This document shows, one piece after another, positions 1 to 8,788 of a DNA stretch of 64,000 nucleotides. The notes below the pieces were generated by a model. It ran no database searches. It had not been told where the DNA came from and saw only the letters and a program-made list of their open reading frames with translations. Made by a program: the position numbers and the translations under genes. The number at the start of each line of letters is the position of its first letter. Within the stretch, counting starts at the first letter, position 1. Source of the DNA: Robiginitomaculum sp. (GTDB taxonomy: Bacteria; Pseudomonadota; Alphaproteobacteria; Caulobacterales; Maricaulaceae); the NCBI GenBank assembly GCA_021776615.1, contig JAJFFO010000017.1, positions 98,424 through 162,423 on the forward strand, read 5' to 3'.

Positions 1-831
1 GAAAAAGAAAAAATTAAAAATGCCATCGTATTTTGCAACCGCAAGCGCGATGTCGACAAAGTCGCCAGCGCGTTAAAGAAAGCTCGCTATAGCGCCTCGC
101 CTATCCATGGCGATTTACCGCAAAGCGTGCGCACCGAGACCTTGCGAAAATTCAAAGACGATGAATTGAAATTGTTGATTGCCAGTGATGTGGCCGCCCG
201 TGGACTGGACATTCCTGATGTCAGCCACGTATTCAATTATGACGTGCCCATCCATGCGGAAGACTATATTCACCGCATTGGCCGCACCGGTCGCGCCGGG
301 CGCGAAGGCCGCGCCTTTACCATCGCCACGCCGGCTGATGCCAAAGCCCTAAGCGCTGTTCAGGCTCTCATTGGCGTTGAATTGCCAGTTTTCGGAGCCA
401 AGCCAGCAAAGGCCAACACCGCGCCAGCAGCAGCGGCTGAGAGCGAAAAGAACGCCGCGCCAATAGCGGCTTCCACCAATGCCGACGACGAGGCGCCCAA
501 GCGCCGCCGGGTTAGACGCCGCCCCTCAAAGTCAAACGCAACACCTGCGGTCGATTCGGCAAATAGCACCGCGCCTAAGCCGCAGGCTGCGCCAAAACCC
601 GCACCAGAACCCGTGCCAGAAAACCCACCCGAAAACTGGCAGGAAACTGCACCGAAACCGAAGCGGCAACCGCGGCACCAAAACAAAAATACCGGTCAAA
701 AAGCTGGCAATCCAGCACCAGAAAAAGACGTAAAAGCCCCGCCCGCTAAAAAGCCTGCAAGAAACCAAAGCCAAGGACGCCCCCTTGGTTTTGGCGACGC
801 CATGCCCAACTTTTTCAAGCAGGACGACTAA
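1..831 (+). CDS. DEAD-box ATP-dependent RNA helicase, C-terminal part (5' end outside window)
   Basis: The reading frame is open from base 1, so the N-terminal RecA-like domain lies outside the window. The visible part is the second helicase domain: VFCNRKRDV (motif IV region), a DVAARGLDIPDV block (motif V) and YIHRIGRTGRAGREG (motif VI, with the arginines that contact ATP and RNA). About 140 residues of low-complexity Ala/Pro/Lys/Arg-rich tail follow, ending in NFFKQDD. Such basic tails occur in RhlE-like helicases and usually bind RNA. The expected role is ATP-driven RNA remodelling in ribosome assembly or mRNA turnover. The subfamily cannot be fixed without the N-terminus. Confidence 0.93.
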   Translation, partial: EKEKIKNAIVFCNRKRDVDKVASALKKARYSASPIHGDLPQSVRTETLRKFKDDELKLLIASDVAARGLDIPDVSHVFNYDVPIHAEDYIHRIGRTGRAGREGRAFTIATPADAKALSAVQALIGVELPVFGAKPAKANTAPAAAAESEKNAAPIAASTNADDEAPKRRRVRRRPSKSNATPAVDSANSTAPKPQAAPKPAPEPVPENPPENWQETAPKPKRQPRHQNKNTGQKAGNPAPEKDVKAPPAKKPARNQSQGRPLGFGDAMPNFFKQDD

Positions 832-969
832 CCGCATAATTTTGGCGATTTTAATTTAAAAATTCTAAGATTGCAGCAGCTTTCTTTACACTCTGTTCGG
901 GTTTCCGGCGTATATTTCCCAGTAGATGTGAAACCGTGCGATGGGGTGCCTGCGGGCAAAGGAAGAAAA

Positions 970-2025
970 ATGGCGGAAGCGAAGAAGATAAAGAAAGACG
1001 AGGGCAAGGACCTTGCCCAGCAGGTTCTTTCGCTCCTGTTAAAGTACGAAATCGCTACAACCCCCGATAATTACCAGCTTTTCCATGCCTATGCGGCCGG
1101 TGAAAATCCATCGCTGGGTGAAGAAATGAAGGCGCTTATGGACCAGGGTGGTTTTACCCAGGAAACCTGCGACGCTTTGCACAACAAGTATTTTAGCGGC
1201 ATAGACCTTACCGATCAGGCGTTACGCGCTGGTGGGAAATTCGGCACAGAGATGAACTCAGTGTTGCGCATGCTGGCTGCTGCCGAACGCAATACCGTCG
1301 AGTACGAAAAAACTCTGTCCGGCGCTGCCGATATGCTGGAATCAAGTGGCGACACCAAATCACTCAAGACTATGGTGGATACGCTATTGGCCGCGACGGC
1401 CAATATGCAACGCCATACCCAGACGCTGGAAACCCGCCTCAACAAGACAACCGACGAAGTGCAGGCACTGCGCGACAATCTTGAACTGGTGCGCACCGAA
1501 GCCATGACCGATGCCTTAACTGGCGTTGCCAATCGCAAACGGTTTGATGAATTCATGCGCCGCCATTGCGCGGCAGCTGAAGGTGACGGCCAGGAATTGA
1601 GTCTGGTTTTTTGCGATATCGACCATTTCAAACGCTTTAATGACACATGGGGACATCAAACCGGTGATCAGATCATCCGTTTTGTTGCCGGATGCCTGCA
1701 ACGCAGCGCCAATAAAAGCCATCTCGTCGCCCGCTATGGCGGCGAAGAATTTGCGGTCATCATGCCAACCACCGATATTCAGACCGCGTTCGATATCGCT
1801 GACAATGTACGCGCGACGGTTGAATCCAAAACCTTATTGCGCAAATCCACCAATGAGGATTTGGGCACGGTTACCATATCGATGGGCGTTGCCACTTACG
1901 AGCAGGGCATGAGCGTTGAAGAATTGATTGAACGGGCTGATAGTGCGCTTTATCGCTCCAAACATGCCGGACGTAACAAGGTCACTTTGGACCCCGGCAC
2001 GCAAAGCGGGCTTAGCGCCGCCTGA
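970..2025 (+). CDS. Diguanylate cyclase (GGDEF domain)
   Basis: Predicted to make the second messenger cyclic di-GMP from two GTP. The C-terminal GGDEF domain carries DALTGVANR near residue 180 and the active site RYGGEEF, with GGEEF at about residues 257–261. The roughly 150-residue N-terminal part (a KYEIATTPDNYQLFHAY block, then a predicted helical or coiled stretch) resembles the sensory/dimerisation region of other alphaproteobacterial cyclases; no transmembrane segment is evident. The ATG at 970 is chosen because a purine-rich stretch (AAAGGAAGA) precedes it; the frame stays open upstream to 871. The RxxD product-inhibition motif before LVARYGGEEF reads NKSH, so feedback inhibition at that site is probably lost. 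No EAL domain is present. Confidence 0.93.
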   Translation: MAEAKKIKKDEGKDLAQQVLSLLLKYEIATTPDNYQLFHAYAAGENPSLGEEMKALMDQGGFTQETCDALHNKYFSGIDLTDQALRAGGKFGTEMNSVLRMLAAAERNTVEYEKTLSGAADMLESSGDTKSLKTMVDTLLAATANMQRHTQTLETRLNKTTDEVQALRDNLELVRTEAMTDALTGVANRKRFDEFMRRHCAAAEGDGQELSLVFCDIDHFKRFNDTWGHQTGDQIIRFVAGCLQRSANKSHLVARYGGEEFAVIMPTTDIQTAFDIADNVRATVESKTLLRKSTNEDLGTVTISMGVATYEQGMSVEELIERADSALYRSKHAGRNKVTLDPGTQSGLSAA

Positions 2026-2362
2026 TCAAGTCTGTAGGCGATCACCAATATCACTAGGGCTCATATTTGCCCTTCTCGCGGCAACAATAGGCCCGGCGAT
2101 TCAGTAATAATTTCAACAAAATTTAAGTCAGGGTCTAGGCTCAAGGTCAATTAATATTTGAGTTTTCTATTTTGACTGATTTGGAATTCGAAAGGGTAGA
2201 ACGAACCCTCATCGTCATACCGGCCCCAACTCAGGCCCAGGCCGGTATCCACTCTTCCTTTGCGGTGCTCAAGCATAAAGAACTCGACCCCGGCCTACAC
2301 CGGGATGACGAGTAAAGTTTACCCCGGGCATCGGGTAAGCAATGATGTCGTCGCTATTTCTC
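2026..2362. repeat. Intergenic region with palindromic extragenic repeats
   Basis: The gap between the convergent cyclase and the small exported protein gene holds no convincing ORF. At about 2213–2252 the half-sites ATACCGGCC and GGCCGGTAT face each other, and at about 2286–2312 a second palindrome is built from CCCCGGCC and CCGGG. The same family recurs at 28.8–29.2, 48.9–49.0 and 60.9–63.0 kb. In RNA these would form hairpins, so they could also act as 3' stabilisers or bidirectional terminators of the two converging genes. Confidence 0.75.
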
Positions 2363-2854
2363 TCAGCCGTTCAGCATGTCCACGCTGATCACTTCGATGT
2401 GCTCGAGTTGGCTTTCATCAACCCACGGCGCCACCGCATCACGTACTAAAGCGATGGTCCGTTCTTTGTCCAGCATGGATCGCTCGCCATCCTTGCCAAA
2501 CCCGTATTCGTGAGACGCCCGAACAATGGCATCACGCATAATATGAGCTTTCGCCCGCATTTTCCACGCATCCGCACTGCCATCCAGCACCAAGCGGATC
2601 GAAACAAACGCATAATTGACCAAACGCCCTTCTATGGAAATTGGCGCGACTACAACCGGTATATCTACCGCTCTTGTTGCCTGCGCCTGATCCAGTTCAG
2701 GCAGAGGCGGCGGCAGTACATCATTTTCGACCGTCCACTCAGCTTTGATACGATTGCCCGCTTTCCCGCCTTTCTTGCCGCCGCCCGCTAAAGCAGGGTT
2801 AGCCAGCATCAAAGCAGGGGCCAGAAATAGCAAAGTGACAAATATTCCGCGCAT
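2363..2854 (-). CDS. Small exported protein of unknown function (weakly FliL-like)
   Basis: The ATG at 2854 follows a Shine-Dalgarno-like AAAGGA and gives a protein of 163 residues. It starts with a signal peptide (MRGIFVTLLFLAPALMLANPALA), then a Gly/Lys-rich linker. The mature part contains VNYAFVSIRLVLDG and a helical region ending in VISVDMLNG. The pattern of a short strand segment, then a helix with charged residues, recalls FliL-like periplasmic proteins, but the match is weak and no flagellar gene is nearby. It lies just downstream of thiL (39 bp gap to the chosen start) and is probably the last gene of the glyA–nrdR–nusB–thiL transcription unit. Confidence 0.75.
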   Translation of the reverse strand: MRGIFVTLLFLAPALMLANPALAGGGKKGGKAGNRIKAEWTVENDVLPPPLPELDQAQATRAVDIPVVVAPISIEGRLVNYAFVSIRLVLDGSADAWKMRAKAHIMRDAIVRASHEYGFGKDGERSMLDKERTIALVRDAVAPWVDESQLEHIEVISVDMLNG

Positions 2855-2892
2855 GGTGAAATTCCTTTTGCGCCAAACATACCTGCTAAAGC

Positions 2893-3879
2893 TCAAAAAT
2901 GCGTAAAGCCGACATCATGCATTGTCTGTAAATTGCCATTGTCGGTGCGCGCCACCACCCCTTCCCCGTCGCTCACCCGGCCAATGCGGGTAATATCGAG
3001 GTTTAATTTTGCCGCCAGCGCCGCAATTGCTGGCCGCTCCTCTTTGGCCGCGCAAAACAATAATTCATAATCATCACCGCTGCGCGCCAGGCGCAACAGC
3101 GCCACTTGGCGATCGCTCTCGTGCGCCACATAAAGCTGGGCCGCCGGGCTTAACGGTATGGCTTCAAGATCAATCTGCACGGCAGCATCATTTTGCGCGG
3201 CCAAATGAGCAGCATCGGCGAATAAACCGTCCGAAACATCGAGGCCGCAATGGGCAACCCCGTTTAGCGCCGCGCCCAAAGCCAATCGCGGATCGGGGTA
3301 TTCATAGCGGCGCAACAGATAATCGCGCGCATCGGCCGGCATAAACTCAAGCCCGCCTTGGGCGGCTAGCAGCCCCAAATAACCATCGCCAATACTGCCG
3401 CTAACCCATACATCATCGCCAATTTGTGCACCAATGCGCCGCAATATCGGCCCCTTGGCCCACCCCAAAACGGTGATGGAGATACTCATCGGCCCGGATG
3501 TGCTTATGGTATCGCCGCCGATTAATGCGATACCAAATTCGGCCTGATCTTTGGCAAGCTGGTTAACCAGGGCATCCGTCAGTTCCGGCATTGGCGCGCC
3601 GGGCCAGGCAATGGTGCTGAGGTAAAATGCCGGTTCCGCGCCCATAGCCGCCAGATCGGACAAATTGGTGCGCAAGGCTTTGCTGGCAATTTGTGCCGGC
3701 GTCGCATCGGCCAGCGTATGCACCCCCGCCTGTACCATATCGGCGGCAATCACCAATTGGCGACCATCCCCAAGATCCAAAACCGCCGCATCATCAGCAA
3801 GGCCTAGGCTTTGCGGCACATTGGCTAATTGTTTTGCCAATGTTGCAATAAACGCGAACTCGCCGCGTCCGCTACTCAT
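2893..3879 (-). CDS. thiL: Thiamine-monophosphate kinase
   Basis: ThiL phosphorylates thiamine monophosphate with ATP to thiamine diphosphate, the active coenzyme. The 328-residue protein has the family's N-terminal GEFAFIATLA block, the DDAAVLDLGDG metal/ATP-binding motif, GGDTISTSGP in the middle and the GLDVSDGLFADAAHLA signature, all typical of the PurM/ThiL fold. Its length is normal for ThiL. It overlaps nusB by 4 nt, indicating translational coupling, and the nusB–thiL pairing is conserved in many proteobacteria. Confidence 0.96.
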   Translation of the reverse strand: MSSGRGEFAFIATLAKQLANVPQSLGLADDAAVLDLGDGRQLVIAADMVQAGVHTLADATPAQIASKALRTNLSDLAAMGAEPAFYLSTIAWPGAPMPELTDALVNQLAKDQAEFGIALIGGDTISTSGPMSISITVLGWAKGPILRRIGAQIGDDVWVSGSIGDGYLGLLAAQGGLEFMPADARDYLLRRYEYPDPRLALGAALNGVAHCGLDVSDGLFADAAHLAAQNDAAVQIDLEAIPLSPAAQLYVAHESDRQVALLRLARSGDDYELLFCAAKEERPAIAALAAKLNLDITRIGRVSDGEGVVARTDNGNLQTMHDVGFTHF

Positions 3880-4367
3880 GAGCCCGCCAGTTCGTCCTTG
3901 CGCTGTTCGCGGGCCAGGGCCTCCAGGGCGCCATTGACAAAGCCCGGTTCCGGCCCGGAAAAGAAATCACCAGCCAAATCGACATATTCTTCCAATATGG
4001 TCCGTATTGGCGTTTGCTGGTGGTGGATGATTTCGAAGGCGGCGCTGCGCAATAGCGCCCGCACGGTGCCATCGAGGCGCTCTAAGCGCCAATTCTTGGC
4101 TAAATGGCGGCTAATCGCCTGATCGATATCGACCTGAATTTCGACCACACCCAGAACCAGTTTTTCAAACAAAGCCGCATCGGCCTCGCCTTGCGCGCCG
4201 GTGTCGTCCGCGCCCTCGAGCCGGTCTTCGCGAAACTCTTCGACAACCCGCCGCGCGCCCATACCGCCAATATCCATCTGAAACAAAGCCTGTACCGCGC
4301 GCAGGCGGGCAGCCCGGCGTTGTTGCTGGTGGCGCTGGGAATGGGTTTTTTCTGCCTTATTCATCAC
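3876..4367 (-). CDS. nusB: Transcription antitermination factor NusB
   Basis: NusB binds boxA RNA together with NusE (S10) and promotes antitermination on rRNA operons. The 163-residue all-helical protein has RAARLRAVQALFQMDIGG near the N-terminus and the LERLDGTVRALLRSAAFEI block followed by TPIRTILEEYVDLAGDFF, the usual C-terminal NusB pattern. The start overlaps nothing upstream; the 3' end overlaps thiL by 4 nt. An uncoded gap of 118 nt separates it from nrdR. Confidence 0.96.
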   Translation of the reverse strand: MMNKAEKTHSQRHQQQRRAARLRAVQALFQMDIGGMGARRVVEEFREDRLEGADDTGAQGEADAALFEKLVLGVVEIQVDIDQAISRHLAKNWRLERLDGTVRALLRSAAFEIIHHQQTPIRTILEEYVDLAGDFFSGPEPGFVNGALEALAREQRKDELAGS

Positions 4368-4485
4368 ACAATCCTTATGCGCACTGGCTGCCTAATATGG
4401 CTCCATAGCCGTTCACCGGCGCGGCGACCAGCGCAAGGTGCAGGCAAAACTGCATTGGCAAGTACAATGACAAGTTTCGGCCTGC

Positions 4486-4941
4486 TTATTCGTCCAGTTT
4501 TTCATCGGCGATAAACCGCGCAAAATCACTGGTTTCGGTAAAGTCCTTATAAACGGATGCATAGCGCACATAGGCCACCGGATCGAGATTGGCCAAGGCC
4601 TCCATCACCATTTGCCCGATGCGTTCGGAGCTAATATCGGAATCGCCCTCGCTTTCCAGACGCCGCACAAGCGAGGAAACCAATTGTTCAACCTGTTCGC
4701 GCTCCATGGGTCGCTTTTGCATAGCGACAAGCACCGAGCTTAATAATTTTTCGCGGTCAAACGGCACCCGTCGTCCGGCTCGCTTAACCACGGTTAGATC
4801 GCGCAATTGCACCCGCTCAAACGTGGTAAAACGCTGGCCGCAGGACACGCATTGGCGGCGGCGGCGAATGGCGGCGCCTTCTTCGGCAGGGCGCGAATCC
4901 TTGACCTGCGTATCTTCACTGGAACAGAAGGGGCAGCGCAT
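4486..4941 (-). CDS. nrdR: Transcriptional repressor NrdR
   Basis: NrdR senses ATP/dATP and represses ribonucleotide reductase genes at NrdR boxes. The 151-residue protein has an N-terminal zinc ribbon ([17 protein letters not shown], with a second pair in [14 protein letters not shown]) and a following ATP-cone domain ([16 protein letters not shown]). Its length is standard. It shares one base with the glyA stop (TAATG), so the two genes are translationally coupled. Confidence 0.97.
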   Translation of the reverse strand: MRCPFCSSEDTQVKDSRPAEEGAAIRRRRQCVSCGQRFTTFERVQLRDLTVVKRAGRRVPFDREKLLSSVLVAMQKRPMEREQVEQLVSSLVRRLESEGDSDISSERIGQMVMEALANLDPVAYVRYASVYKDFTETSDFARFIADEKLDE

Positions 4942-6233
4942 TAATGCAATTCTCCATACAGCGGATAGCGCGCAGTCAGCGCTTCAACCTGCGCCCGGAC
5001 TTCGGCTTCGATTGCCGCATTTCCCTCTTGTGACACTGCCAATGTGTCGAGCACACGGGCGATCATAGCACCAATTTGACGAAAATCATCCTCCCCCATG
5101 CCGCGCGTAGTGGTCGCCGGCGAGCCAATGCGAATGCCCGACGTTATGGTTGGCTTTTCCGGGTCAAACGGCACCCCATTTTTGTTGCAGGTAATAAAAC
5201 TACGCTCCAGAGCCGCCTCTGCGGCATTGCCCTTCACCCCTTTGGGGCGCAAATCCACCAATGCCAAATGCGTGTCCGTGCCACCGGAGACAATGTCATA
5301 GCCACTATTTTGCAAAACCTGCGCCATCGCCTGACAATTGGCGATTACGTTTTTGGCGTAGACTTTGAAGCCGGGGCGCAACGCCTCGCCAAAAGCCACC
5401 GCTTTGCCGGCAATCACATGCATAAGTGGGCCACCCTGCAAGCCGGGAAATATGGCGGAGTTTACCTTTTTGGCAATCGCCTCATCATTGGTCAATATCA
5501 TGCCCCCGCGCGGGCCACGAAGGGTTTTGTGGGTGGTAGTCGTCACCACATGGGCATGAGTCATCGGGTTAGGATGGGCACCGCCCGCCACCAAACCGGC
5601 AATGTGGGCCATGTCGACCATCAGATAGGCCCCAACTTCGTCGGCAATAGCGCGAAAAGCAGCAAAATCAATCTGCCGCGGATAAGCCGATCCACCGGTA
5701 ATGATCAAAGCTGGCTTATGTTCGCGCGCCAGGTCGCGCACTTCATCCATATCAATCTGCGCATTATCCTGACGCACACCATAATGCACGGCGTTAAACC
5801 ATTTGCCGGATATGTTGGGCCGCGCGCCATGGGTAAGATGCCCCCCCGCTGCCAGACTTAAACCCAATACCGTGTCGCCCGGCTTGATCAGCGATAAAAA
5901 CACACCCTGATTAGCTTGACTGCCCGAATTGGGCTGGACATTGGCAAAAGCCGCGCCGAACAATGCCTTGGCCCGCTCAATCGCCAGATTTTCCACCACA
6001 TCGGCATGCACACAGCCACCATAATAGCGCCGCCCCGGATAACCTTCGGCGTATTTATTGGTGAACACCGAACCTTGCGCCTCCAACACCGCCCGCGAGA
6101 CAATATTCTCGGAGGCAATTAGCTCGATTTGTCGCGATTGCCGACCTTCTTCACGGCGGATAGCTTCAAATATCTGCGGGTCGTCTTGCTCCAGACAATC
6201 ATTAAAGAAAGCATACTCATTTGCAGTGCCCAT
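4941..6233 (-). CDS. glyA: Serine hydroxymethyltransferase
   Basis: GlyA is the PLP enzyme that interconverts serine and glycine while making 5,10-methylene-tetrahydrofolate. The 430-residue protein shows the N-terminal [16 protein letters not shown] block, [10 protein letters not shown], and the PLP lysine in [15 protein letters not shown]. The C-terminus has [16 protein letters not shown]. It is the first gene of a minus-strand operon with nrdR, nusB and thiL. The long AT-rich region upstream presumably holds its promoter. Confidence 0.98.
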   Translation of the reverse strand: MGTANEYAFFNDCLEQDDPQIFEAIRREEGRQSRQIELIASENIVSRAVLEAQGSVFTNKYAEGYPGRRYYGGCVHADVVENLAIERAKALFGAAFANVQPNSGSQANQGVFLSLIKPGDTVLGLSLAAGGHLTHGARPNISGKWFNAVHYGVRQDNAQIDMDEVRDLAREHKPALIITGGSAYPRQIDFAAFRAIADEVGAYLMVDMAHIAGLVAGGAHPNPMTHAHVVTTTTHKTLRGPRGGMILTNDEAIAKKVNSAIFPGLQGGPLMHVIAGKAVAFGEALRPGFKVYAKNVIANCQAMAQVLQNSGYDIVSGGTDTHLALVDLRPKGVKGNAAEAALERSFITCNKNGVPFDPEKPTITSGIRIGSPATTTRGMGEDDFRQIGAMIARVLDTLAVSQEGNAAIEAEVRAQVEALTARYPLYGELH

Positions 6234-6741
6234 CGGCTATTCCCCTGTAGTGAATATTGTCTGGAGTTTTTCAGACCGCGTAAAAACAAGAGTGATAAAA
6301 CCAGACTCTGCCGGACACAACCGGATTTCGAGCCCTACCGCCATAAATGTCAATTTTATTTCATTATAATAGCGCCCGGCTCACTTTTGTTAAAATGCGC
6401 CGCCGTATTTTGAAAATACACCATATTTCCTGCAACATTATCGATTCTATTATTGAAAAACGCCATCTTAGATTGTATAATTAATTAAAATTACATCTTA
6501 TTGTATGCCAATATCTCCACCAGCCCTAAGGCATAACAGTTTAAATTATAAGTAAACTCGACAAATTTAACATTTGTTGTACTTAAAGTTACGGGAAAAG
6601 TATTTTTTACTTCATAGCCATTGACGAAAAAACATTACCGTACTTTAATCAAAATAATGCACATGCTCACCATTGCGCTATTGAATAGTCAAACCAATAT
6701 ATGATTACATCAGCACTCTATACAATTGAAGGATACATACT
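6234..6741. promoter_or_regulatory. AT-rich divergent intergenic region between glyA and the mucR-like gene
   Basis: This 508-base gap has no convincing ORF and is clearly richer in A+T than its neighbours from about 6340 to 6720. It contains TTAATTAAAATTACA-like runs, an inverted repeat GTTTA…TAAAC near 6539–6558, and many TpA steps. It must contain the promoters for the two divergent genes. MucR/Ros proteins bind AT-rich DNA with T-A steps and commonly repress their own genes, so autoregulation by the downstream gene is plausible but inferred. Confidence 0.5.
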
Positions 6742-7179
6742 ATGCACACCGAAGATGATACTGCTGCATCGTCTGTGGATCACACCCAGATGACAACCGA
6801 CATTGTCGCGTCATATGTCAGCAATAATGCCGTGTTGCCAGACCAAATGGCGGCACTGATCGTCAATGTGCATAAGGCCGTGTTGGGTCTTACCAGCACT
6901 CCCGCGCCGATGGTAAAGCAAAAGCCAGCGGTGCCAGTGTCGCGCTCGATCACCGATGCCTATGTGATTTGTCTGGAAGATGGTGCCAAGCTGAAAATGC
7001 TCAAGCGCTATATTCGCACGCGCTATAACCTTAGCCCGGATGAGTACCGGAAAAAATGGCGGCTGCCCGCAGATTATCCCATGGTTGCCCCCGATTATGC
7101 GAAAAAACGTTCAAAGCTGGCCAAGGAAATTGGCCTCGGCAAAGGGCGGGCAAAGAAAAGAAGCAAGGTGAGCGCTTAA
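6742..7179 (+). CDS. MucR/Ros-family transcriptional regulator lacking canonical zinc ligands
   Basis: The 145-residue protein matches MucR/Ros along its length: an N-terminal helical oligomerisation region (DIVASYVSNNAVLPDQ), then the DNA-binding region ICLEDGAKLKMLKRY and a C-terminal WRLPADYPMVAPDYAKKRS block. MucR proteins act as H-NS-like global regulators of AT-rich promoters in alphaproteobacteria. In the usual KRHLxTHY segment both histidines are replaced here (Tyr90, Arg94); Cys77 and Asp80 remain. It probably folds without zinc, as reported for some Ros homologues. The ATG follows GAAGGA. The gene converges on the PhnP-like gene with 7 bp between stop codons. Confidence 0.92.
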   Translation: MHTEDDTAASSVDHTQMTTDIVASYVSNNAVLPDQMAALIVNVHKAVLGLTSTPAPMVKQKPAVPVSRSITDAYVICLEDGAKLKMLKRYIRTRYNLSPDEYRKKWRLPADYPMVAPDYAKKRSKLAKEIGLGKGRAKKRSKVSA

Positions 7180-7186
7180 GCGGTAT

Positions 7187-8008
7187 TCAGGTCAGCGGAA
7201 CCTCAAAAGCAAGACCGTCATAAGCCGGCTCGACGCCGGGCGGCAATTCCGCCACCAGACGCGCATAATCCAGCGTGATATGCATATTGGTCAAAATCGT
7301 GCGCTTGGGCTTTAAGTGCGCCACCCATTCCAAGGTTTGGGCCAAATGCGCATGGGTGGGGTGCGGCTCATCGCGCAGAGCATCGACAATCCACACATCC
7401 AATCCGCGCAATAAATCCATGCTTGACGGCGGTATGCCAGAAACATCTGGCGAATAAGCCACATTACCAAAGCGAAAACCCAAGGCCCGGGTCACCGGCC
7501 CATGTTCTAAATCAATGGCGGTTACCGGCAGCGGCCCACCCGGGCCATCGAGTGCAAACCCTTGGCCGCATGGGGGCATTTCCATGGCCTGCAAAATCGC
7601 CGGATAATTAGAATCCGGCGCTTGTTCGAAGCAATAACCGAACCTTGTTTTTAGCGTGTGCGCCGTCGGCTCATCCATATACACCGGCACACGCTGGCGC
7701 ATTACATAACAAATCTGGCGCAAATCATCGACGCCGTGGGCCTGATCCGCATGGTCATGGGTATATAAAACTGCATCCAGCCGATTAACCTCTGCGTCGA
7801 GTAATTGCTGGCGCATATCCGGCGAGGTATCGACCAGTACGCTGGTGTCCACGTCGTCATCACCAAAGCGCTTGACCAATAGCGAACAGCGCGAGCGCCG
7901 GTTGCGCGGCTCATTAGGGTCGCAATTCCCCCAATTCGGCCCGAGGCGCGGCACCCCGCCTGACGAGCCGCAACCCAAAATCCGAAATGACAGAGTATCG
8001 GCCCCCAT
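7187..8008 (-). CDS. MBL-fold metal-dependent hydrolase, PhnP-like
   Basis: A metallo-beta-lactamase-fold phosphodiesterase-type enzyme of about 273 residues. The N-terminus has LGCGSSGGVPRLG, typical of PhnP-like proteins, followed by a metal-binding motif YTHDHADQAHGVDDLR (HxHxDH) and a late LTNMHITLDY block. The exact substrate is unknown; relatives hydrolyse cyclic phosphodiesters. The ATG at 8008 shares one base with the tatD stop (TGATG); a GTG at 8011 is an alternative start. It is the last gene of the dac–tmk–holB–tatD operon, a common alphaproteobacterial arrangement. Confidence 0.93.
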   Translation of the reverse strand: MGADTLSFRILGCGSSGGVPRLGPNWGNCDPNEPRNRRSRCSLLVKRFGDDDVDTSVLVDTSPDMRQQLLDAEVNRLDAVLYTHDHADQAHGVDDLRQICYVMRQRVPVYMDEPTAHTLKTRFGYCFEQAPDSNYPAILQAMEMPPCGQGFALDGPGGPLPVTAIDLEHGPVTRALGFRFGNVAYSPDVSGIPPSSMDLLRGLDVWIVDALRDEPHPTHAHLAQTLEWVAHLKPKRTILTNMHITLDYARLVAELPPGVEPAYDGLAFEVPLT

Positions 8009-8787
8009 CACGCCGCCGCCCGTTCAAACAAAGCGTAAAAATTGCGCGCCGTTTGCGCGCTCACCGCCGCCGGCGTCATGCCTTTTATTTGCGCCAGACA
8101 ATCGCGGATAAGCGGCAAAAAGCCGGGTTCATTTCGTTTGCCCCGATTGGGCATCGGTGCCAGATAGGGGCAATCGGTTTCCAGTAAAATGCGGTCCATG
8201 GGCATAATGTCAGCAATAATATCGCGCACGCTCTGAGCATTACGAAAACTGGCAATACCATTGACGCTGAAATAGCCACCGCGCGCCGCCGCCATTTGCG
8301 CCAATTCGCGGCCCGACGTGTAGGAATGCAAAATAAAGGCAAAATCCTCGCCGGCATTTTCGGCTTCCAAAAACGCCATCATGTCTTCATCGGCCTCGCG
8401 CGTGTGTAACACCAAAGGCAGGCCGGTTTGCCGCGCCGCCTGCGCATGGGCGCGCAAATTCGCCAATTGGTCTTCGCGCGCGCTATAGCCATAATGATAA
8501 TCCAGCCCGGTTTCACCAATGCCAATAACCTTTGGGTTGGCCGCCAGCGCGCTTAGCATATTTGCCGGTATCGCCGGGTCATCGGCCGCATGGTGCGGGT
8601 GTACGCCCAAGGTGCACCACACTTGCGGATAATCCTCGGCCACTGCCAACACCCGGGCAAAATCATGCATGCGGCAACAAATGGTCACCATTTTTTCAAC
8701 ACCGCTCTCGCTGGCGCGGGCCATCACCGCATCAAGGTCTCGAAAATACGCGGGCGCATGCAAATTGGCATGGGTATCAATCAGCAT
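8008..8787 (-). CDS. TatD-family metal-dependent DNase
   Basis: TIM-barrel metallohydrolase of 259 residues, related to TatD 3'-5' DNases. The family motifs GETGLDYHY, a conserved metal His in LVLHTREAD, HSYTSG and LLETDCPYLAP are present. The N-terminal motif, usually DxHxH, reads DTHANLH, so the second metal-ligand histidine is Asn. The enzyme may bind one metal differently or have altered activity. It starts 1 bp after holB and is coupled to the downstream PhnP-like gene. In many relatives metG lies between holB and tatD; here it does not. Confidence 0.93.
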   Translation of the reverse strand: MLIDTHANLHAPAYFRDLDAVMARASESGVEKMVTICCRMHDFARVLAVAEDYPQVWCTLGVHPHHAADDPAIPANMLSALAANPKVIGIGETGLDYHYGYSAREDQLANLRAHAQAARQTGLPLVLHTREADEDMMAFLEAENAGEDFAFILHSYTSGRELAQMAAARGGYFSVNGIASFRNAQSVRDIIADIMPMDRILLETDCPYLAPMPNRGKRNEPGFLPLIRDCLAQIKGMTPAAVSAQTARNFYALFERAAA

Positions 8788-8788
8788 A

